Below are positions 55,553-63,325 of a stretch of DNA of 64,000 nucleotides, piece by piece. Source of the stretch: Chryseobacterium elymi (GTDB lineage: Bacteria; Bacteroidota; Bacteroidia; Flavobacteriales; Weeksellaceae); assembly GCF_003385495.1 (NCBI RefSeq), contig NZ_QNUH01000001.1, positions 310,001 through 374,000 of the forward strand, written 5' to 3'. The translations under genes and the position numbers were made by a program. Numbering within the stretch: the stretch's first letter is position 1; each line of letters begins with the position of its first letter. The notes under the pieces were generated by a model, which made no database searches, was not told where the DNA came from, and saw only the letters and a list, made by a program, of their open reading frames with translations.

Positions 55553-56111
55553 ATTGTGCTTTTTTTGACATTTTAAATTCTTTAATTTTCTGAATCAGCA
55601 TTCCTTTTGCCCTGTGAAACTGTGAGGCGGAAGAATTTTCTGCGATTCCTAAAAGCCCGGCAATCTCTTTATGGCTTTTTTTCTCAAATACAAACAGGTT
55701 AAAAACGGTTCTGTACCCGTCAGGAAGTGAACGTATCATTTTCATAATGGCTGCCTGGGGAATTTCCTCTAGGTCCGGTTCCTCGTCATTGGGAATGTCT
55801 GGAAACTCCGTGAGATCATCATTTGTTGTTATGCCGGAATGCTGCTTTATATGTTTTAAAGCTTCGTTTACGGTGATCCGGATCATCCATGCTTTCAAAG
55901 ACCCGCTTCCTCTGTATTCAAATGTTGCTATGGAGCGGAACATTTTGATAAAGCTGTTCTGAAGAACGTCATGAACATCGTCTTTTCCTGAAAGATAACG
56001 GGAACAGACCCCGGCAAGGTTTCCGGAATAGTTTCCGAAAAGTTCTTTCCAGGCAGCTTCTTCCTTCGTGAGAAGGCGTCTTATCAAAATCTGCTCCTTG
56101 TTTTCTTCCAT
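55545..56111 (-). CDS. ECF RNA polymerase sigma factor
   Basis: The 188-aa protein has sigma region 2 (SGKDDVHDVLQNSFIKMFRS at about 42-61 and AWMIRITVNEALKHIK) and region 4 (SLPDGYRTVFNLFVFEKKSHKEIAGLLGI, given by its LPDGYR and HKEIAGLLGI cores, about 130-158). It should direct transcription of its own operon and other genes in response to a signal carried by the overlapping membrane protein. Confidence 0.92.
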   Translation of the reverse strand: MEENKEQILIRRLLTKEEAAWKELFGNYSGNLAGVCSRYLSGKDDVHDVLQNSFIKMFRSIATFEYRGSGSLKAWMIRITVNEALKHIKQHSGITTNDDLTEFPDIPNDEEPDLEEIPQAAIMKMIRSLPDGYRTVFNLFVFEKKSHKEIAGLLGIAENSSASQFHRAKGMLIQKIKEFKMSKKAQYE

Positions 56112-56204
56112 GTACGACTAAGGTCCGGTTTAGCACCGATTAAAATTTTAAAGCAAAAATAGACCGCATCCGGCAAACCACAATCTATTGTTTATATTAT
56201 CTTA

Positions 56205-56786
56205 TCAATTAGTTTTTATACAGTACGGGAAATTGTAGTTAATCGCCTCGAAGGGGCTCAACTCCGTTCCATTTACCGTTATTTTTTCTGCTGCCAAAGC
56301 AAATCTCAGCGTGTGATCCAGTCCTACAAAGTATCCTTTTTGCTTTGCCACTACCGTTACGACTGTGTTTTTGACCACTCCGTCTACCGGGATCTGAAGC
56401 TCAAGCACCTTGGGTTCAAAAGTAAGCTCTACCCAGTTTTTCTCAGCATTTAATACTGTTGTATAATTCAGATTATATTTCACTTTTCCCATCGCCGCTA
56501 TGGCATTCTGGGTTTTTACCGGATCTTTTACTACCGCCATTACGATTTCTTTTAAAGGAAATTCCGGAAATGTCAGGGTATCTTTTTTTATTTTAAAGTC
56601 TACGATTTTCTCCGCTCTAAACTCTCCCTGCACCGTGATAAGCCTTCCTTTATAATTACCGTTAACGTCTTCCAGCTTTACGGGTGGTACTTCTATCCTG
56701 TCCTCGTTCATACACGAGAACAGGGAGAAGATAATTGATAAAATTAAAACGGCAGTAATAACCTTAAGTACTATTGAATTCTTCAT
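56205..56786 (-). CDS. Lipoprotein, DUF4840-like
   Basis: The 193-aa protein has a lipobox (LFSC, about Cys25) then MNEDRIEVPPV. The body begins EDVNGNYKGRLITVQG and has later KVLELQIPVDGVVKNTV, features of DUF4840 proteins. The C-terminal YNFPYC is unusual. It lies downstream (minus strand) of the immunity gene but with 343 bp and its own terminators between. The family call is tentative. Confidence 0.6.
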   Translation of the reverse strand: MKNSIVLKVITAVLILSIIFSLFSCMNEDRIEVPPVKLEDVNGNYKGRLITVQGEFRAEKIVDFKIKKDTLTFPEFPLKEIVMAVVKDPVKTQNAIAAMGKVKYNLNYTTVLNAEKNWVELTFEPKVLELQIPVDGVVKNTVVTVVAKQKGYFVGLDHTLRFALAAEKITVNGTELSPFEAINYNFPYCIKTN

Positions 56787-57129
56787 TTCATTATTTTTTT
56801 ACATTAAACATTAATTGTATTGAGTACTCATCTATAAAACCCATTTTTTGGAAAATCTTGCGTGAGATTTTGAAAAAAGAATGAAATTATATTGTAAAGC
56901 ATTGGTTTACTGTGAATAAAATTTGAAATTTATTTTTTGGAAATAAAAAACCAGTGTGGGTTTCACGCTGGTTTGGGGTATTTAATGTAAAAAAATTATA
57001 ATGCATCTATTTCTGATAGCTTGATCAGATAATATTTGGTAAAATGTTTATTTAGTTTAAAAATAATATCCTGCCTATAAAAGATCTTAAAAACAAAATA
57101 CGGCAACTTGTGGTTGCCGTTAAATAATT
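56787..57129. other. Gap between lipoprotein and EndoU immunity genes
   Basis: It contains two minus-strand hairpins: CCAGTGTG / CACGCTGG at 56951-56971 with a T run after it, and ACGGCAAC / GTTGCCGT at 57100-57120 just after the immunity gene stop. A Met-less minus-strand open stretch (57000-57120) is judged chance. No RNA gene is seen. Confidence 0.5.
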
Positions 57130-57483
57130 TTATCTACCATTTTTTTGTAAAAAATCTTTAAAATCTTTTAAAAACTGGACAAATTTTTCCGTAGACCAAA
57201 TAATATCTGCTTTTTTTTGCTCTCTATTCAGAAGATTGAATAAATGTGTTTCTTCTTTATCTGCAACTATCAATAAATGACCTACTTCTACAGAATACTC
57301 AAAATCTTTATTTGTGATTGAATTAATCTCATCCAACATATTTTGAACTTCTTCGGATGTCCAAGACCAAGATTCAATATGTTCTAAAGCAGAAATTGTT
57401 TTGTCGGATACTTCAACTCCATATTGCCAAAGAGGCTCAATATTTGGAGCGCTATAACTTATTTTTTTAAATTTATAACTCAT
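57130..57483 (-). CDS. Putative immunity protein for the EndoU-like toxin cassette
   Basis: The 117-aa acidic cytosolic protein (MSYKFKKISYSAPNIEPLWQ and so on) has Trp-rich and Asp/Glu-rich helices. It starts 12 bp after the stop of the decayed EndoU cassette, the same spacing as the immunity gene after the intact toxin. By polymorphic-toxin logic it should neutralise that nuclease. No named family is recognised. Confidence 0.65.
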   Translation of the reverse strand: MSYKFKKISYSAPNIEPLWQYGVEVSDKTISALEHIESWSWTSEEVQNMLDEINSITNKDFEYSVEVGHLLIVADKEETHLFNLLNREQKKADIIWSTEKFVQFLKDFKDFLQKNGR

Positions 57484-57495
57484 TTTTAAATTTTA

Positions 57496-58337
57496 TTAAT
57501 TTACTATTGGATAAGCACTGGTTAGGTTGCCTAATTCATCGAATTCAATTTGAATCCTGAAAGAGCCATTACTGCAAGGAAAATCAAATTTTCTATTTGT
57601 TGCTCTGGGATCATATACTCTTCCACTTTTTAACATTTGATCATATACTAAAGCAATTTCCTCTTTTACTCTTTTTATATCCCAGTTTTTTGGAAAAAAA
57701 GAAGATGTATTTTTCTTTTCACAATACCACTTCCATATTTCATTTCTACATTAGCTTTGAAGGGAATATCATCTGGTAAATCATGAAAACTTTTTATTCC
57801 CGGTGATTTTCTTATAGGACCTAGTTGTATTTTAGTTCCCACCACATCGTGGTTGTGTGCTCCGAAAAGTTCTAAAACATCTTCTCCACTTTTTTGTTTA
57901 ATTAAAATCTCTCCATCAAAGTGATGATGAAACTTAATCTTAAATTGACCTTCATATTTAATATAATTCTCAAATAGAAGATCCTTTAATATTTTCTCCC
58001 CCTTCTCTGCATTAGTGCTTGCTCTTTTTAAATACATTAAAGTCTTTTGGTAAGCTTTGTCATACCGGCTTCCTTGGGCTATAATTTCTCCTTCGTAGAC
58101 TAATGCAAATTTCCTGTTGCTGCTTATTGAGCCTATAACATCCGGATTAATCCCATTTCCTTTATTAATGTTTTCCATAATAGTCGCCGCATCTAAAAGC
58201 ACCATTCCGAACCAAAGCATCGCACTCTGCAGTTTTTGAAAAGAACCCTGCGCTTGGGATTACCCATTCTGTAGGACTAAACACACGAAGGTCTTTCCTT
58301 TGGAAAACTCCGCTATTCAAATCCAAAAATAAGGAAA
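57496..58337 (-). pseudogene. Silent EndoU-like toxin cassette with deletion and frameshift
   Basis: Positions 58017-58337 repeat the intact toxin's pre-toxin region (59289-59620). An 11-bp loss near 58198 shifts the frame. The remaining frame (58220-57675) encodes FHHHFDGEI, GAHNHDVVG and IPFKANVEMK, then breaks at a T5 tract (57710-57714). Adding one base restores SSFFPKNWDIKRVKEEIALV to a stop at 57496. These motifs fit bacterial EndoU nucleases. No start codon or promoter precedes it. It is probably a donor cassette for recombination. Confidence 0.8.
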
Positions 58338-58345
58338 GTATAAAA

Positions 58346-58377
58346 TGAAAAGACCGCCCAATTCATTGAGCGGTTAA
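58346..58377 (-). terminator. Terminator between the toxin-immunity operon and the silent cassette
   Basis: On minus, ACCGCTCAAT / ATTGGGCGGT forms a 10-bp stem (one G-T pair) followed by CTTTTC. It insulates the cassette from transcription. Confidence 0.75.
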
Positions 58378-58390
58378 ATTGTTATACAAA

Positions 58391-58753
58391 TTATAACGGA
58401 ATATTATCATTGCCTATAATAAAAGACCCTAAATTATTTTGTCTTCTAAAATTCGTTGAAATTTCCTTCATTCTTTCATCATAATTAAAAGAGTTTTTAG
58501 TATTATCATTTTCTATAATACTTAATGCCCAATAGGGAGGCATATAATGTTCAACAAAGTATACACCATGATAATCTTCTAAATTATTTAATAAATTCAC
58601 AAAATAATTGTAAAAATCATTTTCTATAATTTCTTTTTTATAATAATCAGTAATTAAAAGACTTACAAATTCAAAATATTTTTCTCTCAGAAAAATTTTC
58701 TTTGTACCATCGTCATCAATAAATGTAAATTGGCTGTTTTTGATTGGATTCAT
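58391..58753 (-). CDS. Putative immunity protein of the 801-aa toxin
   Basis: The 120-aa acidic cytosolic protein (MNPIKNSQFTFIDDDGTKKI and on) begins 13 bp after the toxin stop. It has no signal peptide and no recognised family. Position and size fit a cognate immunity protein that binds the ADP-ribosyltransferase domain. Confidence 0.7.
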   Translation of the reverse strand: MNPIKNSQFTFIDDDGTKKIFLREKYFEFVSLLITDYYKKEIIENDFYNYFVNLLNNLEDYHGVYFVEHYMPPYWALSIIENDNTKNSFNYDERMKEISTNFRRQNNLGSFIIGNDNIPL

Positions 58754-58766
58754 TTTATTATATTAT

Positions 58767-61172
58767 TTATTTTTGCAAATATTTAGTGAGAACTTTAGCC
58801 CCTTTTTCACTCGTTATTGCTATTTGAAACTCTTTGTGCGCTTTCGGTAATGCAATTCCTTCCTTTACATCCCAAGGATTTTTTAGTTTCGGTCCTATTA
58901 CTATATCATATTCATGTACTATATTTCCGGTTCTAGCTTTGGTTACAAAATCTGCCCATTCCTCAGTTGGAGTATCAAATACTTTAATGTTTAATTTTAA
59001 CAATTCCTTCTCAGGTATGTCAAACTGTATAATATCTGATTGTAATCCACGACTGCCAAATTTATACTTGTTATAGCCAACAGTTTCTTTATAGGATGAA
59101 CTGGTATAAAATGCTCCTTGTCCTTTTGTGTTAAAATCCAACTCAATAATATTCGCTGATAATAAAACACCATTTTTCCTTATTGAAATAACTGCATTAG
59201 GACTTGTTCCATGAAAAACATCTAAACTTCCTTTATTTTTTATCAAAAATTTTACTTCTAAAACACTCTTAACCTTCTGCACGTCATAGCTCGCCCTTCT
59301 TAAATTCGCTAATGTTTCTTGATATGCTTTATCATATCGGCTTCCTTGGGCAATAATTTCCCCTTTGTAAACTAATGCAAATTTCCTATTGCTGCTTATT
59401 GCACCTATAACATCCGGATTAATCCCATTTCCTTTATTAATGTTTTCCATGATAGCCGCCGCATCTAGTTCCATAAAGAAAGCACCATTCCGAACCAAAG
59501 CATCGCACTCTGCAGCTTTTGAAAAGAACCCTGCGCTTGGGATTACCCATTCTGTAGGACTAAACACACGAAGGTCTTTCCTTTGGAAAACTCCGCTGTT
59601 CAAATCCAAAAATAAGGAAATTGCCATTGCTTTCAAACCTTGCTGCACATTTTTTGCAGCTTTTGGGATTAGTACAAAAATGCCTCTGTAAGCAGATACT
59701 ATAAGTTGAGGAGCAGCAATAATAATACCTCCCACTCCATAAATAAGATCCCAGTCCTCCAGAAAACTTTCCCCTCCGGGTAATTTTGCAATCTCTTGCC
59801 GAAGCGCCTGTACAGTAAGATCTATTCCTGCCAAACTAAGATCTGCCATAGCAGCCAATATCAGATATGGATTTCCTGTGGTCGCCAATGTAACAATTCC
59901 AAGGGTAACCGCCAAAATATCTGCTGTAATACGAATAAAGTAGTTTATTTCTTCCCATTTTTCAGCATCAGCCATCGCTTTTACATAAATAGCAGGAACG
60001 ATCATGGTTACCGGTGGCATTTGCTCACCTGTTTCCGGATTGATGTATTTTTCTTTTTCATTTACAAAATATACCATTTCCAATGGATGATATTGTGCTC
60101 CATCATTCAGATTTTTCATCCTGCTTTGGCTTTTTACAGTGGTAGTAATTCCTAAATCATCTGTTTCATATTCTGCAGACTCATCGGAAATATATTCCTG
60201 CTGTTGTTGCAGGAAAAATGTTTTGGAATCAGACTGTCCGAAGCCCAACCAGTTTCCAGATAGTTCCATTACATCTGTGTTAATTTTGTAACCTTTCCCT
60301 GTTAGAAACGTCGATGCATCTAATTTTGGACGGTTTTGGGAAAATAAACAGAATTGCTGCAGGATATTAGCAAAAATCACTCTGTTTGGCTGTGGCTTTC
60401 CATCAATATAACTTATCCCGTCTAAGCCATAGTAGATTTTATTACAAAGCTCCGGCTCTTTCTTAAACCTTTCCAATAAATAGATATGGCTGGAAAAAGC
60501 TTTCAATACATTCACCAAAGCAGAGCTTCCATCTTTCCACCCACTCCAAAATCCTGTGTCATCATAATCTGCGAGAGTAATAAGATGATCCATTACTTTC
60601 TCATTATCTAACAACATTCTTTCAAAGACAAAATCCGGAGTATTGGTATAAAGAAATAGAAGCTCTTCCGGTGTGCTTGCTTTCTGAAAATAAAACTGAT
60701 AGACCTTCGTAAAATAGCCGAAATAATCATATGAAGTTCCCTGCTCAAAATCACCATAACCTACATACTGTATCAAATTCCTGAACTCTTCGTACGAAAA
60801 AGTCTCTAATACAATAGCTTTTCTTCGACGAAGGTTTTCATTATCTGCCTGCCTGCGAAAAAAATATTTCAATCGAAAACTCATTTTTTTTTCAGTCAGA
60901 TCAATATCAAATTCTATTTCAGATTGACTTTGAACTAAATCTACCAGCTCTTTATTTTTATTGAGATAGGTTTTTAGCCTTATCACATTTTTTTCGTCTT
61001 TTATAGATAATTGTTCCGCATGCCAATCATAATCGTTTATGTCATATTCCAAAATAAAATGATTGCCAATGGTATTGCTCCTCCGAAGGTTATAACACAA
61101 TTGTTGCTTGTTAATAAAATTATCAGTACGCCATTCGTTGCTTAATATATCTCTGATTTCTAGTGTGTCCAT
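58767..61172 (-). CDS. Polymorphic toxin with C-terminal ADP-ribosyltransferase-like (DUF3990) domain
   Basis: The 801-aa protein has no signal peptide. Residues 1-410 are unassigned; 425-500 hold hydrophobic helices (LAVTLGIVTLATTGNPYLIL). Residues 518-628 are the pre-toxin region repeated downstream. The tip (about 648-801) has FHGTS (His654), GQGAFYTSSSYKET (about 686) and TEEWADFV (about 736), the pattern of DUF3990/ART toxins. It should ADP-ribosylate a target in rival cells. It follows tail-fibre-like genes, suggesting delivery by a contractile or phage-tail-like particle, but this is inferred. Confidence 0.75.
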   Translation of the reverse strand: MDTLEIRDILSNEWRTDNFINKQQLCYNLRRSNTIGNHFILEYDINDYDWHAEQLSIKDEKNVIRLKTYLNKNKELVDLVQSQSEIEFDIDLTEKKMSFRLKYFFRRQADNENLRRRKAIVLETFSYEEFRNLIQYVGYGDFEQGTSYDYFGYFTKVYQFYFQKASTPEELLFLYTNTPDFVFERMLLDNEKVMDHLITLADYDDTGFWSGWKDGSSALVNVLKAFSSHIYLLERFKKEPELCNKIYYGLDGISYIDGKPQPNRVIFANILQQFCLFSQNRPKLDASTFLTGKGYKINTDVMELSGNWLGFGQSDSKTFFLQQQQEYISDESAEYETDDLGITTTVKSQSRMKNLNDGAQYHPLEMVYFVNEKEKYINPETGEQMPPVTMIVPAIYVKAMADAEKWEEINYFIRITADILAVTLGIVTLATTGNPYLILAAMADLSLAGIDLTVQALRQEIAKLPGGESFLEDWDLIYGVGGIIIAAPQLIVSAYRGIFVLIPKAAKNVQQGLKAMAISLFLDLNSGVFQRKDLRVFSPTEWVIPSAGFFSKAAECDALVRNGAFFMELDAAAIMENINKGNGINPDVIGAISSNRKFALVYKGEIIAQGSRYDKAYQETLANLRRASYDVQKVKSVLEVKFLIKNKGSLDVFHGTSPNAVISIRKNGVLLSANIIELDFNTKGQGAFYTSSSYKETVGYNKYKFGSRGLQSDIIQFDIPEKELLKLNIKVFDTPTEEWADFVTKARTGNIVHEYDIVIGPKLKNPWDVKEGIALPKAHKEFQIAITSEKGAKVLTKYLQK

Positions 61173-61184
61173 AATTTTTTTTCC

Positions 61185-61217
61185 CTTTTTGAAAAAGGCA
61201 GAGCATTACGCTCTGCC
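61185..61217 (-). terminator. Terminator between the tail-like gene and the toxin gene
   Basis: GGCAGAGC / GCTCTGCC (perfect 8-bp stem, loop of 5) is followed by CTTTTTC on the minus strand. A second palindrome CCTTTTTCAAAAAGG follows directly, and the toxin ATG is only 13 bp beyond. Confidence 0.82.
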
Positions 61218-61232
61218 ATTCATTAATACTTC

Positions 61233-61712
61233 TTAGGAAAGCTTGTCCAATGCTTCTTTGTGAGTTTTCACAAATTCATCCAGGTAAGAAGCCAGAAGCT
61301 CCGTAAAGCCAACCTTCTTATTCTTCAGCAGCCAAAGCATATATTGATAACTGGGAACTTTTACCTTGTCTGCAGCCATGCCATCTGTAGGTTCAACCAA
61401 AGGCTGCTCAATTGGTGCGCCGTAATTATCACGGAGATAGCTCCATGTTTCCTTATAGATGACCCACTCCGGGGCAGGAAGAGCTATATTAATCTCTTCG
61501 CCGGTTTCTTTGTCTTTCAGTACCTGCTCATAGCTGAAGCATATAAACTGCTGTTTAGATTTGGCATCAATATCCAGAACACGAATACTCCTATTGAATT
61601 GTGGAAGCTTCGGATGTTCAGATAATGGTAATTCTGCAAGATTTAATTCAACATTTTCGATGTCATTGATTAAAGCCTGTATTTGAGTCGTTATTTTTAA
61701 TTGTTCGTTCAT
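61233..61712 (-). CDS. Small tail-module-like protein of unknown function
   Basis: The 159-aa protein begins MNEQLKITTQIQALINDIEN and has no signal peptide. A middle ALPAPEWVIYKETWSYLRDNYG and a late YQYMLWLLKNKKVGFTELLA are not a family I know. It lies 20 bp after the 520-aa fibre-like gene and ends in a strong terminator. By context it may be an adaptor or chaperone for the fibre. Confidence 0.6.
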   Translation of the reverse strand: MNEQLKITTQIQALINDIENVELNLAELPLSEHPKLPQFNRSIRVLDIDAKSKQQFICFSYEQVLKDKETGEEINIALPAPEWVIYKETWSYLRDNYGAPIEQPLVEPTDGMAADKVKVPSYQYMLWLLKNKKVGFTELLASYLDEFVKTHKEALDKLS

Positions 61713-61731
61713 AATTTTTGATATTTTAAAT

Positions 61732-63294
61732 TTAGAAAAGGGTTAATTCTGTAATGTTAAAGGAAATGTTTGCATTTACGCTCATATTGGTATTGAACAT
61801 CGCAAATGAAAGTGCATCGGTTGAAATACTTTTAGAGTAATTGAGAACCGTACCATTTTTTGTAAGAACAAAATAGACTACAGATCCCCTTCTCATAATG
61901 GTATAATTAAAAGTTTCGGGATTTATCGGAGCTTGCGCATGCGTAATCGAGCTATTATCTAAATAAACCTGACGGCCCCATGAGTCCTGTCTTCCTACAA
62001 CTCTCACACTAGCAATATTAAGATTAAGAAGGTCTAATGATGTAGAACTGAGCATCAAACCGATAGAATGATATGGAACTGTACTGCTGGGAGAGCTAAA
62101 GTTTACACTTACATCAAAACTTAAATAAAAATCCTGATTGGCTTCAATAATTTTTGAAGATTTAAGTGCCGATACCACCACAGCCTCATTAGCATAGGCT
62201 TTTACATTTGGATTACTCTGGTACTGCCCTGCGCCTGCATTTCCAAATACACTATCATTAGTAAGGTTATTGTAGATCTTTTTTGACCATACAATAGTAC
62301 TCAGATCGAAGTTGTTGGATGAGGCCGATACAGTAACAATACTTGTCGTTCGGTGTACCTGAACAGTTGGAGTTGAAGTTCTGATAACAATATTATAATT
62401 TTGATTTGCAGAAAGAGAATCTCCATATAAAGTTACCACCATAGATTTTCCATCAGCAAAAGTCTGAAACCCTAAACAGTCAACTTCTCCAACTCCCAAT
62501 TGGTTCTCTTGTGGTATAAATTTTACCGAAGTGTTTGCTGGATTTAAGTTTAAATTTAAGCCTTGTAGTACCAAATATTTTACCGTGTGTTCATGTTTAA
62601 GAATAGAAGGGGTGATAGAGTATACATTAAGTGCTGCATTACTGTATTGATTATTCCATGCAAGCCCAAATTGTTCTTTTTCTGCTGTTGTTAAAATATT
62701 TGGAAGCTGCAGAAGAAGATTCTTTCCGTTTGATTTTCCCAGCCTGCCGGATGCATTTTGAGCTAATAACATATTAAAAGTCGTATCACTCGAAACATCG
62801 GCTAATCCGGTTACTGAATAATAAAGCCCTGATGTATTCAATGTCCAGTTGGCACCGAGTGTCAGTCCGGCACCGGGTACCGTAGTCAGAGAAGAATTGG
62901 CAACGTTTTTTCCTAAATCACCAGCAGGTAATTTCGCTACATTTCCATTGTCATCCAAACCCACAATTTTCGGATAATCTAAAACATTACCATCTGTGGA
63001 AGGTATATCCAACTTCTGATTTAATTTTTCGCGTGTATTGGCGTTGTAGTCTCGTTGGTTTATGATTCCCTCCGCAATAAAAGAAGGGTTTGAAATCGAA
63101 AGATGAGTATCTGCCAGTTCCAGAGGAATACTTCCATCAGTAACAGCATGTGTTTTCAGATCTCCATTTTGATCAATGGCATAATCTGTATAAATGGGAG
63201 AGCCAGACTCGGCGACCTGGTAAATGACATTAGTTTCCCTCTCTTCAACCGGTGGTAATTCATTTACTCGTATAATTTTTCCTATTATAGACAT
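61732..63294 (-). CDS. Tail-fibre-like protein
   Basis: The 520-aa protein has no signal peptide. The N-terminal MSIIGKIIRVNELPPVEERE and YQVAESGSPIYTDYAIDQNG look like phage-tail attachment modules seen in Bacteroidetes prophages. The rest is Asn/Ser/Val-rich, all-beta, ending ANISFNITELTLF. It lies 31 bp after the upstream gene and 19 bp before the small gene. A fibre or spike role is inferred from sequence style and neighbours. Confidence 0.65.
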   Translation of the reverse strand: MSIIGKIIRVNELPPVEERETNVIYQVAESGSPIYTDYAIDQNGDLKTHAVTDGSIPLELADTHLSISNPSFIAEGIINQRDYNANTREKLNQKLDIPSTDGNVLDYPKIVGLDDNGNVAKLPAGDLGKNVANSSLTTVPGAGLTLGANWTLNTSGLYYSVTGLADVSSDTTFNMLLAQNASGRLGKSNGKNLLLQLPNILTTAEKEQFGLAWNNQYSNAALNVYSITPSILKHEHTVKYLVLQGLNLNLNPANTSVKFIPQENQLGVGEVDCLGFQTFADGKSMVVTLYGDSLSANQNYNIVIRTSTPTVQVHRTTSIVTVSASSNNFDLSTIVWSKKIYNNLTNDSVFGNAGAGQYQSNPNVKAYANEAVVVSALKSSKIIEANQDFYLSFDVSVNFSSPSSTVPYHSIGLMLSSTSLDLLNLNIASVRVVGRQDSWGRQVYLDNSSITHAQAPINPETFNYTIMRRGSVVYFVLTKNGTVLNYSKSISTDALSFAMFNTNMSVNANISFNITELTLF

Positions 63295-63325
63295 ATTTTT
63301 TATTTTTTTAAATTAGTAATTCTTG

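Noticed and set aside
57000..57120. Minus-strand open stretch ending in KLSEIDAL without a Met
   Set aside because: It overlaps a terminator hairpin, has no start codon, and no family is evident. It might be a fragment of an immunity gene but cannot be supported.
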